From assembly GCA_018676675.1 (NCBI GenBank), contig JABHEG010000220.1:1-64000 (forward strand): 64,000 bases of DNA, given 5' to 3'. Position 1 is the stretch's first letter. Each line of letters starts with the position of its first letter. This DNA comes from Lentisphaerota bacterium. Lineage in GTDB: Bacteria; Verrucomicrobiota; Lentisphaeria; Oligosphaerales; JABHEG01. A program made the translations under genes and the position numbers. A model generated the notes under the pieces. The model worked only from the letters and a program-made list of their open reading frames with translations, did not search any database and was not told the origin of the DNA. Shown one piece after another: positions 55,545 through 64,000 of the stretch.

Positions 55545-55979
55545 TCACTCCTTTGCGGCACGCAGCCGCGTTCGGGCCTCGGCCTGTGAGGATCCCGGAC
55601 ACAACTCCTGGAACTCCACGCGGTGCCCATCAGGATCGAAGAAATTGAGAATCCGGGATCCGTCGCTGCCAGTGATGATTTCGTCCGTCGGCAACTGCTC
55701 CTGCGCAATCCGGGTCTTCAGGTCGGCGGTAGCAGCGTCGACATCCTCCACCTCAATGGAAAAATGCGTGTGAGGCGGTTTGGGCTGGTCGGCTCGCGGA
55801 GCAAAGAGCTCGACAAATGTCTCCGGTCCAAGGTGCAGGTAGATGATCCAAGGCTTCCCGTCACGCTCGAGAGTAAATGCTTCGTCAAGCCCCAGGACGC
55901 GTGTGTACCAGTCCAGCGATCGCTCCAGGTCGGATGTCGGGATCCCGACGTGACTCAGCCGCGTCAAGTGTTTGTTCAC
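55545..55979 (-). CDS. VOC-family (glyoxalase/dioxygenase-like) protein
   Basis: 144 aa with the paired beta-alpha-beta-beta-beta fold of the vicinal-oxygen-chelate superfamily. Candidate metal ligands are His10 (SHVGIP), Glu57 (ETFVELF), His72 (HTHFSIEVED) and Glu122 (GHRVEFQEL), a full glyoxalase-I-like set. Likely a lactoylglutathione lyase, epimerase or dioxygenase-type enzyme; substrate unknown. It is upstream of the PQQ-propeller gene on the same strand and probably co-transcribed. Confidence 0.88.
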   Translation of the reverse strand: MNKHLTRLSHVGIPTSDLERSLDWYTRVLGLDEAFTLERDGKPWIIYLHLGPETFVELFAPRADQPKPPHTHFSIEVEDVDAATADLKTRIAQEQLPTDEIITGSDGSRILNFFDPDGHRVEFQELCPGSSQAEARTRLRAAKE

Positions 55980-56231
55980 CGTGTACTCTCCTGGTGGGTG
56001 ACGACACCGCCTCTACTGCCCTTGCGCAAGCGGGGCGAGAATTGGGAAAATGGGCGGGGACCGACGCATATACCGCCGGCCGACCTCCCGCGCGCAGACA
56101 ACGTAAGCGTTCCCGAGCAACAAACCACCGTCAGACCACCATTGACGGAGTTGCCTGTCCTCACCGTGCGCAAGCCCACGTCCCGAAAACACGGACGGCC
56201 TGTCACTCTCGCCCCAACGGGGCCGATCCAT

Positions 56232-56382
56232 CGTAGCCCAGGGCAATCGCCCTGGGTATGCGAAGCAGTAGTCTGTGCCCTATCGGGGCACTTCAACAGA
56301 TTCTCGTTCGACGAGTTGATGCGCACCTTCAGCGCGCTCAAATGTGCTGTCTACTGTACCCAGGCCGCTGGCCTGGGCTACG
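56232..56382. repeat. Repeat family E, copy 2 (151 bp)
   Basis: CGTAGCCCAGG at 56232-56242 is complementary to CCTGGGCTACG at 56372-56382. Each end also folds on itself (CCCAGGGC..GCCCTGGG; CCCAGGCC..GGCCTGGG), and a GCCCTTTCAGGGC hairpin follows near 56390. This matches the architecture of the copy at 50836. It lies in the roughly 600-bp gap between the divergent VOC and sulfatase genes, where no gene is seen. Confidence 0.75.
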
Positions 56383-56576
56383 TTGCCAATGCCCTTTCAG
56401 GGCTCAACGCCACGGGGCGCTCAATTTCTAAGACAGTCCACTACTTCAAGCCGACGAGCGGGCCATGCTGTTTCCACCGTGGAAGGTAATCTGATGCTGG
56501 AACGCCACCGAGAACAAGCTAAGGTTAACCACGCAACAGTACCTGATTCCCGGAACGACTGAGAGGAACAATTTCC

Positions 56577-58169
56577 ATGCAGTTTCTGGACGAAAAGCGC
56601 GGGATGCACCCGTTCGACACGCGCGATGTCGAACGCCCGAATGTGTTCGTGTTCACCGTCGACATGATTCCGCCGGAGTTTCACCGGCAGCCCAGCGAGT
56701 GCCTCACCCACATGCGGCGACCGGCCTGGCAGACCCTTGAGAGCGACAGCGTTTCCTTCACCAACGCGTTTGCCGTCTCGCCCCTCTGTGGCCCCAGTCG
56801 CGCATCCATGTTCACCGGCCGCTATCCCTACATTCTGGTCAATGAGGAGCGGGCTCACGATGGGTGCGAAGTCGAGTTGCGCCCGGACGACCCCATCTAT
56901 CCCGACTACCTGAAAGCTGCCGGCTATCTCATGGGGCATGTTGGGAAGAGCCATATCGGGACAGCCACCTTCGCGCGCGTCTTCGGCGAAAGCTGCAGCC
57001 CCTGGAACCGCTGGGCACCACCGATCTATGACGATCCCGAGTACCATGAGTACCTGCGCGCCATGGGCGTCGACGGTTTCCGCTTCAAACGTCGGATCGA
57101 AGGTCTGAGGACCGACAGGACGACGGCCGGGAACTTCTACGGGGGCTGGCTCGAACAGAAGAATGGTATGCCTTTCCCCCTGGAGGCCACCTATCCGCAC
57201 TACCTCGTGCACCGGGCACTGGCACTTTTGGACAGCTTGCTGGAACGGAACGAGGACAATGCCCCGCTCTATCTGCATCTCGATCTCTTCGCCCCGCATC
57301 AACCGTTCCTGATCCCCGCAGGGCTCGAGGAACGCGAACAGGCCCTGCGCGCAGACGTGCCCCTCCCCGCCGGATACACCGGTTGGCGAGACCGCGACTA
57401 CAAACCGGCGGGACCGGAGCCCGGCATCTACGCCACCTACCGATCCAGTTGGGGGCTCTACGATGAGAACACCGCGCGGGACTACCAGATCGCTCATCTC
57501 CTGCAGATGGAAGTCATTGACAGCGCCCTGCGCGTGTTCGTCGAGCGTCTGAAGGCCCTGGGGCTCTACGACTCAGGCATCGTCTTACTGACGGCTGACC
57601 ACGGCGAGATGAACCTGGAGCAGGGACTTATCGACAAAGGTGTCTACGGCCACCCCAAGCCAGGGCGAATCCCCATGCTGCTCAAGCTCCCCAACGCCGA
57701 CCGCGCCGGCGAGATCGTCGAGCAGGATGTGTCCCTTCTGGACATAGCCCCGACGTTCCTGGAAGTGGGAGGCATCGACGCGATCGGTCGGCACGACGGC
57801 GAGAGTCTGTTTCGGCGCCTTGTCCCGGGGGACCAGGGACACGATGAACCCTTTGTCTTCGAGGCCGGATGGCACGTTGCCCCCAACCCGGCTGTCGCCA
57901 TCAACAAGCGCTTTGAGCAGGGCCACTTCCGGTACGTCTATAACGCCTGTTCGGACGTCGATGAACTCTACGATCTGGATGACCCCGGTTTCACCAACCA
58001 GATCGACGACCCCGCCTGTGCAGAAATCCGCGTCACGATGCGCCGAGAACTCCAGGAGATCGTCAACAACGACGCCCGTTGGCGCTGCTACCGCCAAGCG
58101 TTCGAGCTCACCCGCTATGAGGACCTTGAGCAGCGAGCAGGAGACGGCCAGATGTTCATCCCGGAGTAG
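56577..58169 (+). CDS. Sulfatase family protein (Cys-type)
   Basis: 530 aa with the sulfatase signature CGPSR at 71-75 (Cys71 would become formylglycine) and TADHGEMNLEQG near 339 for metal binding. The first metal segment reads FVFTVDMIP, so one of the two usual N-terminal aspartates is replaced. No signal peptide is visible, unlike most sulfatases of these phyla. It would hydrolyse sulfate esters of carbohydrates after maturation by an FGE. The only SUMF1 protein in the window (2421) lacks the usual cysteine pair. Its substrate may come from the surrounding polysaccharide set (inference). Confidence 0.85.
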   Translation: MQFLDEKRGMHPFDTRDVERPNVFVFTVDMIPPEFHRQPSECLTHMRRPAWQTLESDSVSFTNAFAVSPLCGPSRASMFTGRYPYILVNEERAHDGCEVELRPDDPIYPDYLKAAGYLMGHVGKSHIGTATFARVFGESCSPWNRWAPPIYDDPEYHEYLRAMGVDGFRFKRRIEGLRTDRTTAGNFYGGWLEQKNGMPFPLEATYPHYLVHRALALLDSLLERNEDNAPLYLHLDLFAPHQPFLIPAGLEEREQALRADVPLPAGYTGWRDRDYKPAGPEPGIYATYRSSWGLYDENTARDYQIAHLLQMEVIDSALRVFVERLKALGLYDSGIVLLTADHGEMNLEQGLIDKGVYGHPKPGRIPMLLKLPNADRAGEIVEQDVSLLDIAPTFLEVGGIDAIGRHDGESLFRRLVPGDQGHDEPFVFEAGWHVAPNPAVAINKRFEQGHFRYVYNACSDVDELYDLDDPGFTNQIDDPACAEIRVTMRRELQEIVNNDARWRCYRQAFELTRYEDLEQRAGDGQMFIPE

Positions 58170-58191
58170 CGTGGCGCAACCAGGAAATCCC

Positions 58192-59646
58192 CTACTTCCG
58201 GGAGACCTCGTAAACGCGCAGGTTTTCATACTGGGCAGACAGCAGATGGTTCATCTGGCGCAGCCCGATGTAGCCATCACCCAGGACTGGCCCCCACGTC
58301 TCCCCATCGTCGTCGAACGCAACCGAGAGCTTCCCGTTGGCCTCGACCCTAACCAGGTTGCCCATCTTCAGGATCCGCACGCGATGCGGCCCTCGTCCCA
58401 GGTCGTGCCCCAGGATCTGGTCATCGCCGCAAGCGACCAGCCAGAACCCACTGTTCTTCCGCACGTTGGCGGATCGACGCGGTCCCGGAATGGCCGTGCG
58501 ACGCTGTCCGGCCGCCAGATACGAAACATGGTACGAATCGACATCGCCCTTGATGTATGTCCCGAACACACCGCCGCGCTTGGCCAGTCCGGTCTTGAAA
58601 ATGCTCCCGACAGGGTCGCCACACGGGCGGGCGGCGAAGAAAACGATGGCCAGCCCCTCTTCGTCGCGCTCGATCGTGATATCGAACTCGAGCATGACGT
58701 TCGCGGGGAAGGCTCGCGGGAGCCACAGCACCGTGTGAGCCGGTCCATCTGACAGGTTGTCGATCGTCAGCTTGCCATCTGCGGTGAAGGCTTTGGCCGG
58801 GCCTTCGAGCACCCACTGTCCCGGCTCCGGTTCACGGGTACGCGCCTCCCCTTCGAACAGCGTGTCCTCCGCAATGATCGGCAGCGGCTTGCTCAGGTCC
58901 GGCTCGAACAGAGGCGTGAGGGTGTAGTCACTCAAATCGAGTGCCGTCTCGTAACGCTTGCGGACACCGCTCCCGCCATCAGCCAATTGCTCCAGAGAAA
59001 TGGCTTGCCGAAGCTGCCCTTCATCCATCGGCCAGGCATGCAGTGAGATCTCTTCAAGCTCGATCCGCGCAGCGTCAGTGCCGGCACCAAGAGTCCCACC
59101 AAATCGCAGTGTTCTGTCGCCTTTGGGCTGCCACGGGGGAAGATGAACGCGCTGTTGCGCCCAACCGTTGACAAACACATCCACGAGACCGGTCTGGCTG
59201 GTCCAGGAAAGCGCCACATGGTACCACTGACCAGCGTTCAGATAAGCGATGCGGCACACGGCGGCCGGCCGCGTTGAACCGCCCGGATGGAAGAACACGA
59301 AGCGAGGGGAATCACGGTGTTCGGAGAGCTGAACACGAACGCCGGAGCAGTTCATCAGGTCCATCGCCAAAGACGTTTCGTCAACATGCCCAAGCCTGCG
59401 CGAACTCCGCAGGCGCATCATCACTGTGCCCTGAGCCAGGTCACCCACGCCATCGGGCAAGGCGGTCTTCAGTCCTCCGGGTGAGTCACTGTCCGCGGAC
59501 AGCGCGAGTGTGTTCCGGCCAACCCGTCCGGCCAGTTCCGGGTCAAGTTCCAGTGCGGTCTCGGCGACGGCCGTCATGCTCCAGCCAACAGCCAAAGCCG
59601 CAAAGGTGATCGTCGCTCGCGAGTAACTCCAGCGTTGGTGCACCAT
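58192..59646 (-). CDS. Secreted LamG / DUF1961 protein
   Basis: 484 aa with an N-terminal signal peptide (ATITFAALAVGWSMTAVA). Residues about 30-230 are a LamG/concanavalin-like domain. Residues about 255-484 match the DUF1961 beta-sandwich pattern: GQWVLEGPAKAFTADGKL, RGGVFGTYIKGDVDSYHVSY, RKNSGFWLVACG and GDGYIGLRQM. It is likely a carbohydrate-binding or degrading surface protein. Convergent with the sulfatase gene and close to the propeller gene 59658 on the same strand, probably co-transcribed. Catalytic activity unknown. Confidence 0.88.
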   Translation of the reverse strand: MVHQRWSYSRATITFAALAVGWSMTAVAETALELDPELAGRVGRNTLALSADSDSPGGLKTALPDGVGDLAQGTVMMRLRSSRRLGHVDETSLAMDLMNCSGVRVQLSEHRDSPRFVFFHPGGSTRPAAVCRIAYLNAGQWYHVALSWTSQTGLVDVFVNGWAQQRVHLPPWQPKGDRTLRFGGTLGAGTDAARIELEEISLHAWPMDEGQLRQAISLEQLADGGSGVRKRYETALDLSDYTLTPLFEPDLSKPLPIIAEDTLFEGEARTREPEPGQWVLEGPAKAFTADGKLTIDNLSDGPAHTVLWLPRAFPANVMLEFDITIERDEEGLAIVFFAARPCGDPVGSIFKTGLAKRGGVFGTYIKGDVDSYHVSYLAAGQRRTAIPGPRRSANVRKNSGFWLVACGDDQILGHDLGRGPHRVRILKMGNLVRVEANGKLSVAFDDDGETWGPVLGDGYIGLRQMNHLLSAQYENLRVYEVSRK

Positions 59647-59657
59647 CTCAATACTCC

Positions 59658-62327
59658 TCAGTCCGTCACAGTCAGTCCGAAATCTGTGGTGATGACGATC
59701 TTATCCAGCCGCGTTCCATCCTCGCGCGACTTGACCACCAGTTCGTGTGCTCCCTTGGCCAGCGGCGCCCCCTCAAGGCCAGGAACTCGCTGCCAGGTGT
59801 AGGACGCTTTTCGCCCCTTCCGGGGTGACGGAACTCCCCAGGTCGCGTCCCGGGAACCATCCAATGAGAGAAAGAACGAATTGCTCTCCCCGTCCGGTCC
59901 CAGGCTGCGAGCCCAGAAAATGTAGAGAGCGTCCCGTGGCACGGTAAAACGGTAACGCACATACCCTTCGGTCACATAGGGCTCATCGCTGAAGTCGATG
60001 GGGACTTGAACACACTTCGCACCGAGCGCTTCGTCATCCACGGCCACGCCCATGGGGGCTTCGCACTCACCGGTCTCGGCTTCAATCTCGATCAGCACCG
60101 GAGGCCCGGCTTCGCCTCCGGTCGTTCCCTTGACGGCGGGACTGGGCAACGACTCGTTCCCCTGGGCATCCATCACCGTCACACGGTACCAGTAATCCGC
60201 CCCCGGCTGCAATCCCCAGTCCAGGAAACGTGGCCCCTTCGGCGACCCGACAAGAGTTCCCTGACAGGGGGCCTTGGTCGGACTGTCAGCAGCGTAGACA
60301 TTGTAATGCGCGAGTGCCAGCTCAGGGGACGCCTCCCAGGCGAGGTCCACGTGGCTCACCCCAGTCCCTGAAACCGTAGGCGCTGTGACCGGGGCCGGGG
60401 CCAGGCGTTCGCGCACACGAATCGATGTCCCTGCGATGGCAAGGTGGCTCTCCAGTCCCGACCACTCCCGCGCCGCGACCGCCAGGCGACAACCGGTGGG
60501 TACGTCGGCCGCAGCTGTGCCGGTGACCCCGCCTCGGACGGGCATCCAGTCACCGGCCTGTTCACGGTAAACGGTGTAAGTCTCGATCTCACGATGCAGT
60601 TCAGGCGCCTCCCAGCTCAGTTTTCCCTCGGCCAAACGAACACTGCGGGGTGCCCCCGGGCGCTTCCACACCGCAGCCCAAACATCCGGCTGGCCCATCA
60701 GATCGGAATCATAGATGATCTTAGTCTCATCAGGGCTGCAGATCGGTGCCGGGTGGGTCGCTTCCGGATCGGGCACGCCGGAAGCCCAGCCTGAATACGA
60801 CGAGCCGTGGTAGGAGATCGGGGTCACGAGACCACTGGCCAGCTCAACCACGTAAACAAGATCGGCGAACGGACCGCTGCGCGGAGCATCCGACACGTGG
60901 TAACGGCCGGTTGTGATGCTAAAGCCGCCATGCCCACCGGCATCAGTGTGGACAAGCTCCTTGCGGACCGCCCCATCGTGCGAGATGAGCCAGATTCCGC
61001 CGCTCCCGAACGCCCCAAGCCAGGCGCCGTCCGGCGACCAGTCCGGGTGCCCACCGCCTTCGGGCAGCCGCCGTCTGGTCCCGTCCAGCGCGAGGACCCA
61101 TTCGGTACGCTTGCGGACGCCGGGATTATCGGGATCCTCGTTGCTGTTGACGAATACGGATAGATCTGAGTGCTTGGTAAAACGCACGCGGTGAGTTGGC
61201 ATCCCCGGTTCTATACGCCAATGCTTGCCTGTTTCGGCATCCGCAACCACAAGTAGCGTCGCAAACCGATCCTGGCCGCCCCAGCGCATCAGGAAGTGCC
61301 TTCCATCCGGATGGGGTGGGGGCAACTCGGAGAACACGCGTTCCCCCAATCGCCCCGGGATGGGAACGGAAACGACCTCAACCACAGCACCATCTCTGGC
61401 GTCGAGCGTATAGACTGTCGTCCGCGTCTCATCTGCCCGGGCGAAATACATCACATGCGGACGCTGCGGACACCAGTGAGGGGCTTTCACCATGCCCCCG
61501 TCGGCTGCCCCCGGCAACGGGCGGTAGTTTGTGCCGTCTGCATCCATGAGCCAATGGCCTCCCCCCGCTCGGCGTGACACCCACATCACCGTGCTGCCGT
61601 TCGCGTTCCAAGCCAGAATGTCGTAGTAAACATGCCGCTCCACAGCTGGGTGATCGGTCAGGCGCCACACCGTCCGCCCGGTCACAGGGTCCGTGTAAAC
61701 GGTCCGCTCTCCGTCCTCCGCGCGAGCCCCGAACGGTTTCATCCCGACTCGGGCAGCCAACGCATCCAGCCCGGCCTTCACGGGAGCCAGGGATGAGGGA
61801 CGGCTGGCCTGCTTTTTGGTCAGTGCCTTCCGCTCTTCACCTGTGAGTGTGTCCGTAAACTTCACAAAGCCGTACTCGACTTCACTGCCGTCGCCAGTGG
61901 TGTAAAGCATGACGGTGAGATTGCCCTTGCCCAGCGGCCAACGCGTTGCCTTGCCAATGTCGACAACGACAAGTCCCGCATCGCTGCCCCGGCAGACACT
62001 CTTCTTGCCCCATTTTCCCCTGCCGGCCAACTTCGCCTGGTACGCCCCCGTCAGCCGGTTGACCTTGATCACGAGATACTGAAGTGCTTCGAGATCCATC
62101 CCCTTGAACGCCTTGGACATCGAGCTTCCCCAGGTGACCTCTCCCCCAGGGTGGTCCTTGAGGATCAGCTTCCCCGGTTCGGCCGTCACCGTGGCGGGGG
62201 CCTTGGCGTTGGATTGCTTCCACCCGCCTTCACTGAAATCATCCAGCAACTCCGCTGAGTGCCCACGCATCCCTACGGCAAACAACAGTAGTCCCAGAAA
62301 GGCGAGGCCCAATCGTCCAGCATACAT
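59658..62327 (-). CDS. Secreted TolB-like propeller with Fn3 and carbohydrate-binding-like domains
   Basis: 889 aa from the ATG at 62327, with GGAG eight bases upstream; a GTG three codons earlier lacks that spacing. The N-terminus is a signal peptide (MYAGRLGLAFLGLLLFAVGM). Residues about 20-150 are beta-rich. About 200-580 form a WD40/TolB-like propeller (DPVTGRTVWRLTDHPAVERH, HPDWSPDGAWLGAFGSGG, APICSPDETKIIYDSD) resembling oligogalacturonate-lyase-type proteins. Fibronectin-III-like strands follow near 650-740, and a C-terminal carbohydrate-binding-like domain near 745-885. Probably binds or processes polysaccharide at the surface. It lies 11 bp upstream of the LamG/DUF1961 gene. Confidence 0.8.
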   Translation of the reverse strand: MYAGRLGLAFLGLLLFAVGMRGHSAELLDDFSEGGWKQSNAKAPATVTAEPGKLILKDHPGGEVTWGSSMSKAFKGMDLEALQYLVIKVNRLTGAYQAKLAGRGKWGKKSVCRGSDAGLVVVDIGKATRWPLGKGNLTVMLYTTGDGSEVEYGFVKFTDTLTGEERKALTKKQASRPSSLAPVKAGLDALAARVGMKPFGARAEDGERTVYTDPVTGRTVWRLTDHPAVERHVYYDILAWNANGSTVMWVSRRAGGGHWLMDADGTNYRPLPGAADGGMVKAPHWCPQRPHVMYFARADETRTTVYTLDARDGAVVEVVSVPIPGRLGERVFSELPPPHPDGRHFLMRWGGQDRFATLLVVADAETGKHWRIEPGMPTHRVRFTKHSDLSVFVNSNEDPDNPGVRKRTEWVLALDGTRRRLPEGGGHPDWSPDGAWLGAFGSGGIWLISHDGAVRKELVHTDAGGHGGFSITTGRYHVSDAPRSGPFADLVYVVELASGLVTPISYHGSSYSGWASGVPDPEATHPAPICSPDETKIIYDSDLMGQPDVWAAVWKRPGAPRSVRLAEGKLSWEAPELHREIETYTVYREQAGDWMPVRGGVTGTAAADVPTGCRLAVAAREWSGLESHLAIAGTSIRVRERLAPAPVTAPTVSGTGVSHVDLAWEASPELALAHYNVYAADSPTKAPCQGTLVGSPKGPRFLDWGLQPGADYWYRVTVMDAQGNESLPSPAVKGTTGGEAGPPVLIEIEAETGECEAPMGVAVDDEALGAKCVQVPIDFSDEPYVTEGYVRYRFTVPRDALYIFWARSLGPDGESNSFFLSLDGSRDATWGVPSPRKGRKASYTWQRVPGLEGAPLAKGAHELVVKSREDGTRLDKIVITTDFGLTVTD

Positions 62328-62530
62328 GGCAATCACTCCAGGTTGCGTTCTGCCCGGACACCCCGGCCGGGCTGGACCTCCAACGTACGCCCGCCATAGG
62401 TGAAGTCAACAGACAGGATCGTTCGCCGAAAAGAGGTGACCGGACGGATCGGGTTCTGCAAATCCTGACCGCGAGTACGATGGGAAGCCCCGGACGGGAA
62501 CAGATCGATCGAGAGGGACACGTCGAAACG

Positions 62531-62588
62531 GCCTCTCCCACGTAGCAGAGCTGCACAATGTGGGAGGCGGTGCCATCCGGCGACCTCT
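62531..62588. repeat. Repeat family A, copy 5
   Basis: CTCTCCCACGTAGCAGAG and the facing ATGTGGGAGGCGGTGCCATC match the family A arms. It lies in the 515-bp gap between the propeller gene and a small membrane gene, which otherwise holds only a run of nine C at about 62630 and no recognised gene. Confidence 0.75.
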
Positions 62589-62842
62589 CCGCCAGTGCAG
62601 TAGCAGGAGAAGGTCAATAGCATTGCTGGTGCCCCCCCCCGAATTCGTTCGCCGAAGCGATGCTCAGTGTCGCAGCAACATCTGGGGTACTATTGACCGC
62701 CAAATGCGGCAGACTGAGCAGGGCGAACGTCCCGATTGACGGGGCAAGGCAAAGCCGGTACAGTGACCTCAAGAGAGCCCCCTCAGCCGCAGCATTTGGA
62801 CTGGATGTCGCTGCGGCACAATAGACGTCCTGCGGAGGAAAA

Positions 62843-63019
62843 GTGAAATCCATCAGCGCATCGATAGTGATTCTTGCGGCCGCCGTTCTACTCGCTGGCG
62901 GATCACATGTTGCCCATGGGCAGACCCGAGTGTTCGTGCAGTTGGTGGGGTGTGCTGCCGGCTTGCTCGGCTTTGGGGTGTGGTTCGTCGCGCTGCAGGA
63001 CAAGGGGGAATCCGAGTAG
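62843..63019 (+). CDS. Small two-helix membrane protein
   Basis: 58 aa, MKSISASIVILAAAVLLAGG then a second hydrophobic segment (CAAGLLGFGVWFVALQ) and a charged tail. It begins with GTG at 62843, with GGAGG just five bases upstream, and ends at TAG 63017-63019. The clear ribosome site and continuous hydrophobic segments support a real small gene. Function unknown. Confidence 0.6.
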   Translation: MKSISASIVILAAAVLLAGGSHVAHGQTRVFVQLVGCAAGLLGFGVWFVALQDKGESE

Positions 63020-63293
63020 CGGCACAGAGGCGTGAGACAGCTTCTCAAGCCTTTCCCGGTTCCTGCCGGTGCCGGTCTGAGTTCGTGCCTGCGACCGTGG
63101 GAGGAGACTTGCCGGGCTGCATCGCAGACTGGTCAGAGGACACCTGGCAGAACATGACGCTTCACATGGCTCCGGTCCGGCTGGTGCCGCAGTGGGGCGG
63201 TGAGCTGTTCGTTCGCGGCCGGAAAGCACTGGCACGACGCAATGGCGATCAGCTTGAGCCGCAATACGTCTCACACCGCGAGCGGCAGGGAAA

Positions 63294-63935
63294 ATGAAGC
63301 AATCACCAGACCGGAGTGTCTCGATCACTAACACCGATTCCAGGCCGTTCCGCCGTTACATCCTCCTGGGAGTCGCCTCAATGGCCTCCGCGGAGTTCCA
63401 GACGAATGTGTTGCTGCGCGGCAGTCTCATCAACTTCGTTCTGGCGATGGTAGTGGTGTACGCGCCGCTCTCGGCCCTCGCATATTGCATCGGCAGGCAC
63501 GTCAGGTCGCAACATGCCGATCTCTGGTTCTATGCAGTCGGAGGCCTGTTCGGCCTGCTGGTCATCGAGTGGTGCTGCATCGGGTTCTACCCGGGATCGG
63601 GCAAGGCCGGCATTCACGCGGCGATGTTCACGAACTGGGCAGCCGTCTTCACCATTCCGCGGCTTTTCTCCGCGCAACAGACCGAGGGAGTTTCGCGCGT
63701 GCGCCGCAAGGTCAAACGGACCATCATCATCTACTCGGTGGGAGCGCCCTTGCTGGTACTGGCCTCCCCCATCTCAAAGGGAGGGACGGTTGCCCTTCTG
63801 ATGACCGCATACAGCCTTGTCCTGAGCTTCCAGTTCGTGCCATTCTTGGTCGAGTCAGAGCGGGCAAGGAACGGGCTAAACCGCTTCAACACCGTTCTGG
63901 TCTTGGCCGCAGTGATCAACGTGCTGTGCTGGTAG
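63294..63935 (+). CDS. Polytopic membrane protein, function unknown
   Basis: 213 aa with several hydrophobic segments (LINFVLAMVVVYAPLSALAYC, LWFYAVGGLFGLLVIEWCC, GGTVALLMTAYSLVLSFQFV). AGGGAAA precedes the ATG closely. A short basic N-terminus suggests a cytoplasmic start. No family recognised. It follows the small membrane gene by about 275 bp, a gap with no gene seen. The window ends about 65 bp after its stop. Confidence 0.7.
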   Translation: MKQSPDRSVSITNTDSRPFRRYILLGVASMASAEFQTNVLLRGSLINFVLAMVVVYAPLSALAYCIGRHVRSQHADLWFYAVGGLFGLLVIEWCCIGFYPGSGKAGIHAAMFTNWAAVFTIPRLFSAQQTEGVSRVRRKVKRTIIIYSVGAPLLVLASPISKGGTVALLMTAYSLVLSFQFVPFLVESERARNGLNRFNTVLVLAAVINVLCW

Positions 63936-64000
63936 AGTCGTGCCCATGGGAAGAGGCCGGGATGTCGCGTGGGTTGATGTGGCGGCTGGCTCCCGTCACT

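Overview
The window is a GC-rich chromosomal segment from a diderm, saccharolytic bacterium. Its content points to the PVC/Planctomycetota neighbourhood or a related candidate phylum such as Hydrogenedentota. That placement is inference from gene content: paired Gfo/Idh/MocA dehydrogenases, PQQ-like propellers, LamG and DUF1961 proteins, a DUF6785-type transporter, a CGPSR sulfatase and a SUMF1-like protein. No marker gene was compared. An exported YdbH-YnbE-YdbL-like set supports an outer membrane. No rRNA, tRNA, CRISPR array or prophage was recognised.

Layout: (1) 96-2209, minus strand: two translationally coupled Gfo/Idh/MocA oxidoreductases. (2) 2421-17384: an accessory block of large secreted or surface proteins: a SUMF1-like protein, a methyltransferase-like/PQQ-propeller fusion, a ceramidase-like amidase, an exo-rhamnogalacturonan-lyase-like protein with LamG, and a 1410-aa multidomain protein. 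(3) 17968-23121: a MFS permease, a five-bladed-propeller glycosidase-like protein and an alpha-toroid protein, probably one operon. (4) 23149-34032: a giant LamG/TIM-barrel protein, a spore-photoproduct-lyase-like radical SAM enzyme, an alpha/beta hydrolase, then a minus-strand beta-helix lyase-like / NodB-like / GNAT_C acyltransferase group. (5) 34033-35807: a mobile-DNA hot spot with an orphan FGE-type C-terminal fragment like the variable region of a diversity-generating retroelement, a REP-associated tyrosine transposase (RAYT), and an 84-bp-period array of its probable palindromic targets. (6) 35808-49578: housekeeping genes: pyrE, a DUF6785-type membrane protein, a HIT protein, iorA-iorB, galK, ffh and the YdbH/YnbE/YdbL-like trio. 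(7) 49710-64000: a small zinc-ribbon protein, a GT1-type glycosyltransferase, a HEAT-repeat protein, a PQQ-like propeller with a VOC protein, a sulfatase, a LamG/DUF1961 protein, a TolB-like propeller protein and small membrane proteins.

Working together: the secreted lyase-like, glycosidase-like and sulfatase proteins, sugar dehydrogenases, permeases and galactokinase fit uptake and breakdown of complex, partly sulfated or acetylated polysaccharide (inference). The most distinctive signal is repeat biology. At least seven unrelated palindromic repeat families fill the gaps between genes. One, with a 5' GTAG next to each hairpin on both strands, flanks the only RAYT gene and even supplies its stop codon.

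Many start codons were moved inward from the longest frame to a Shine-Dalgarno-supported start. Domain calls come from reading motifs by eye, with no database search.
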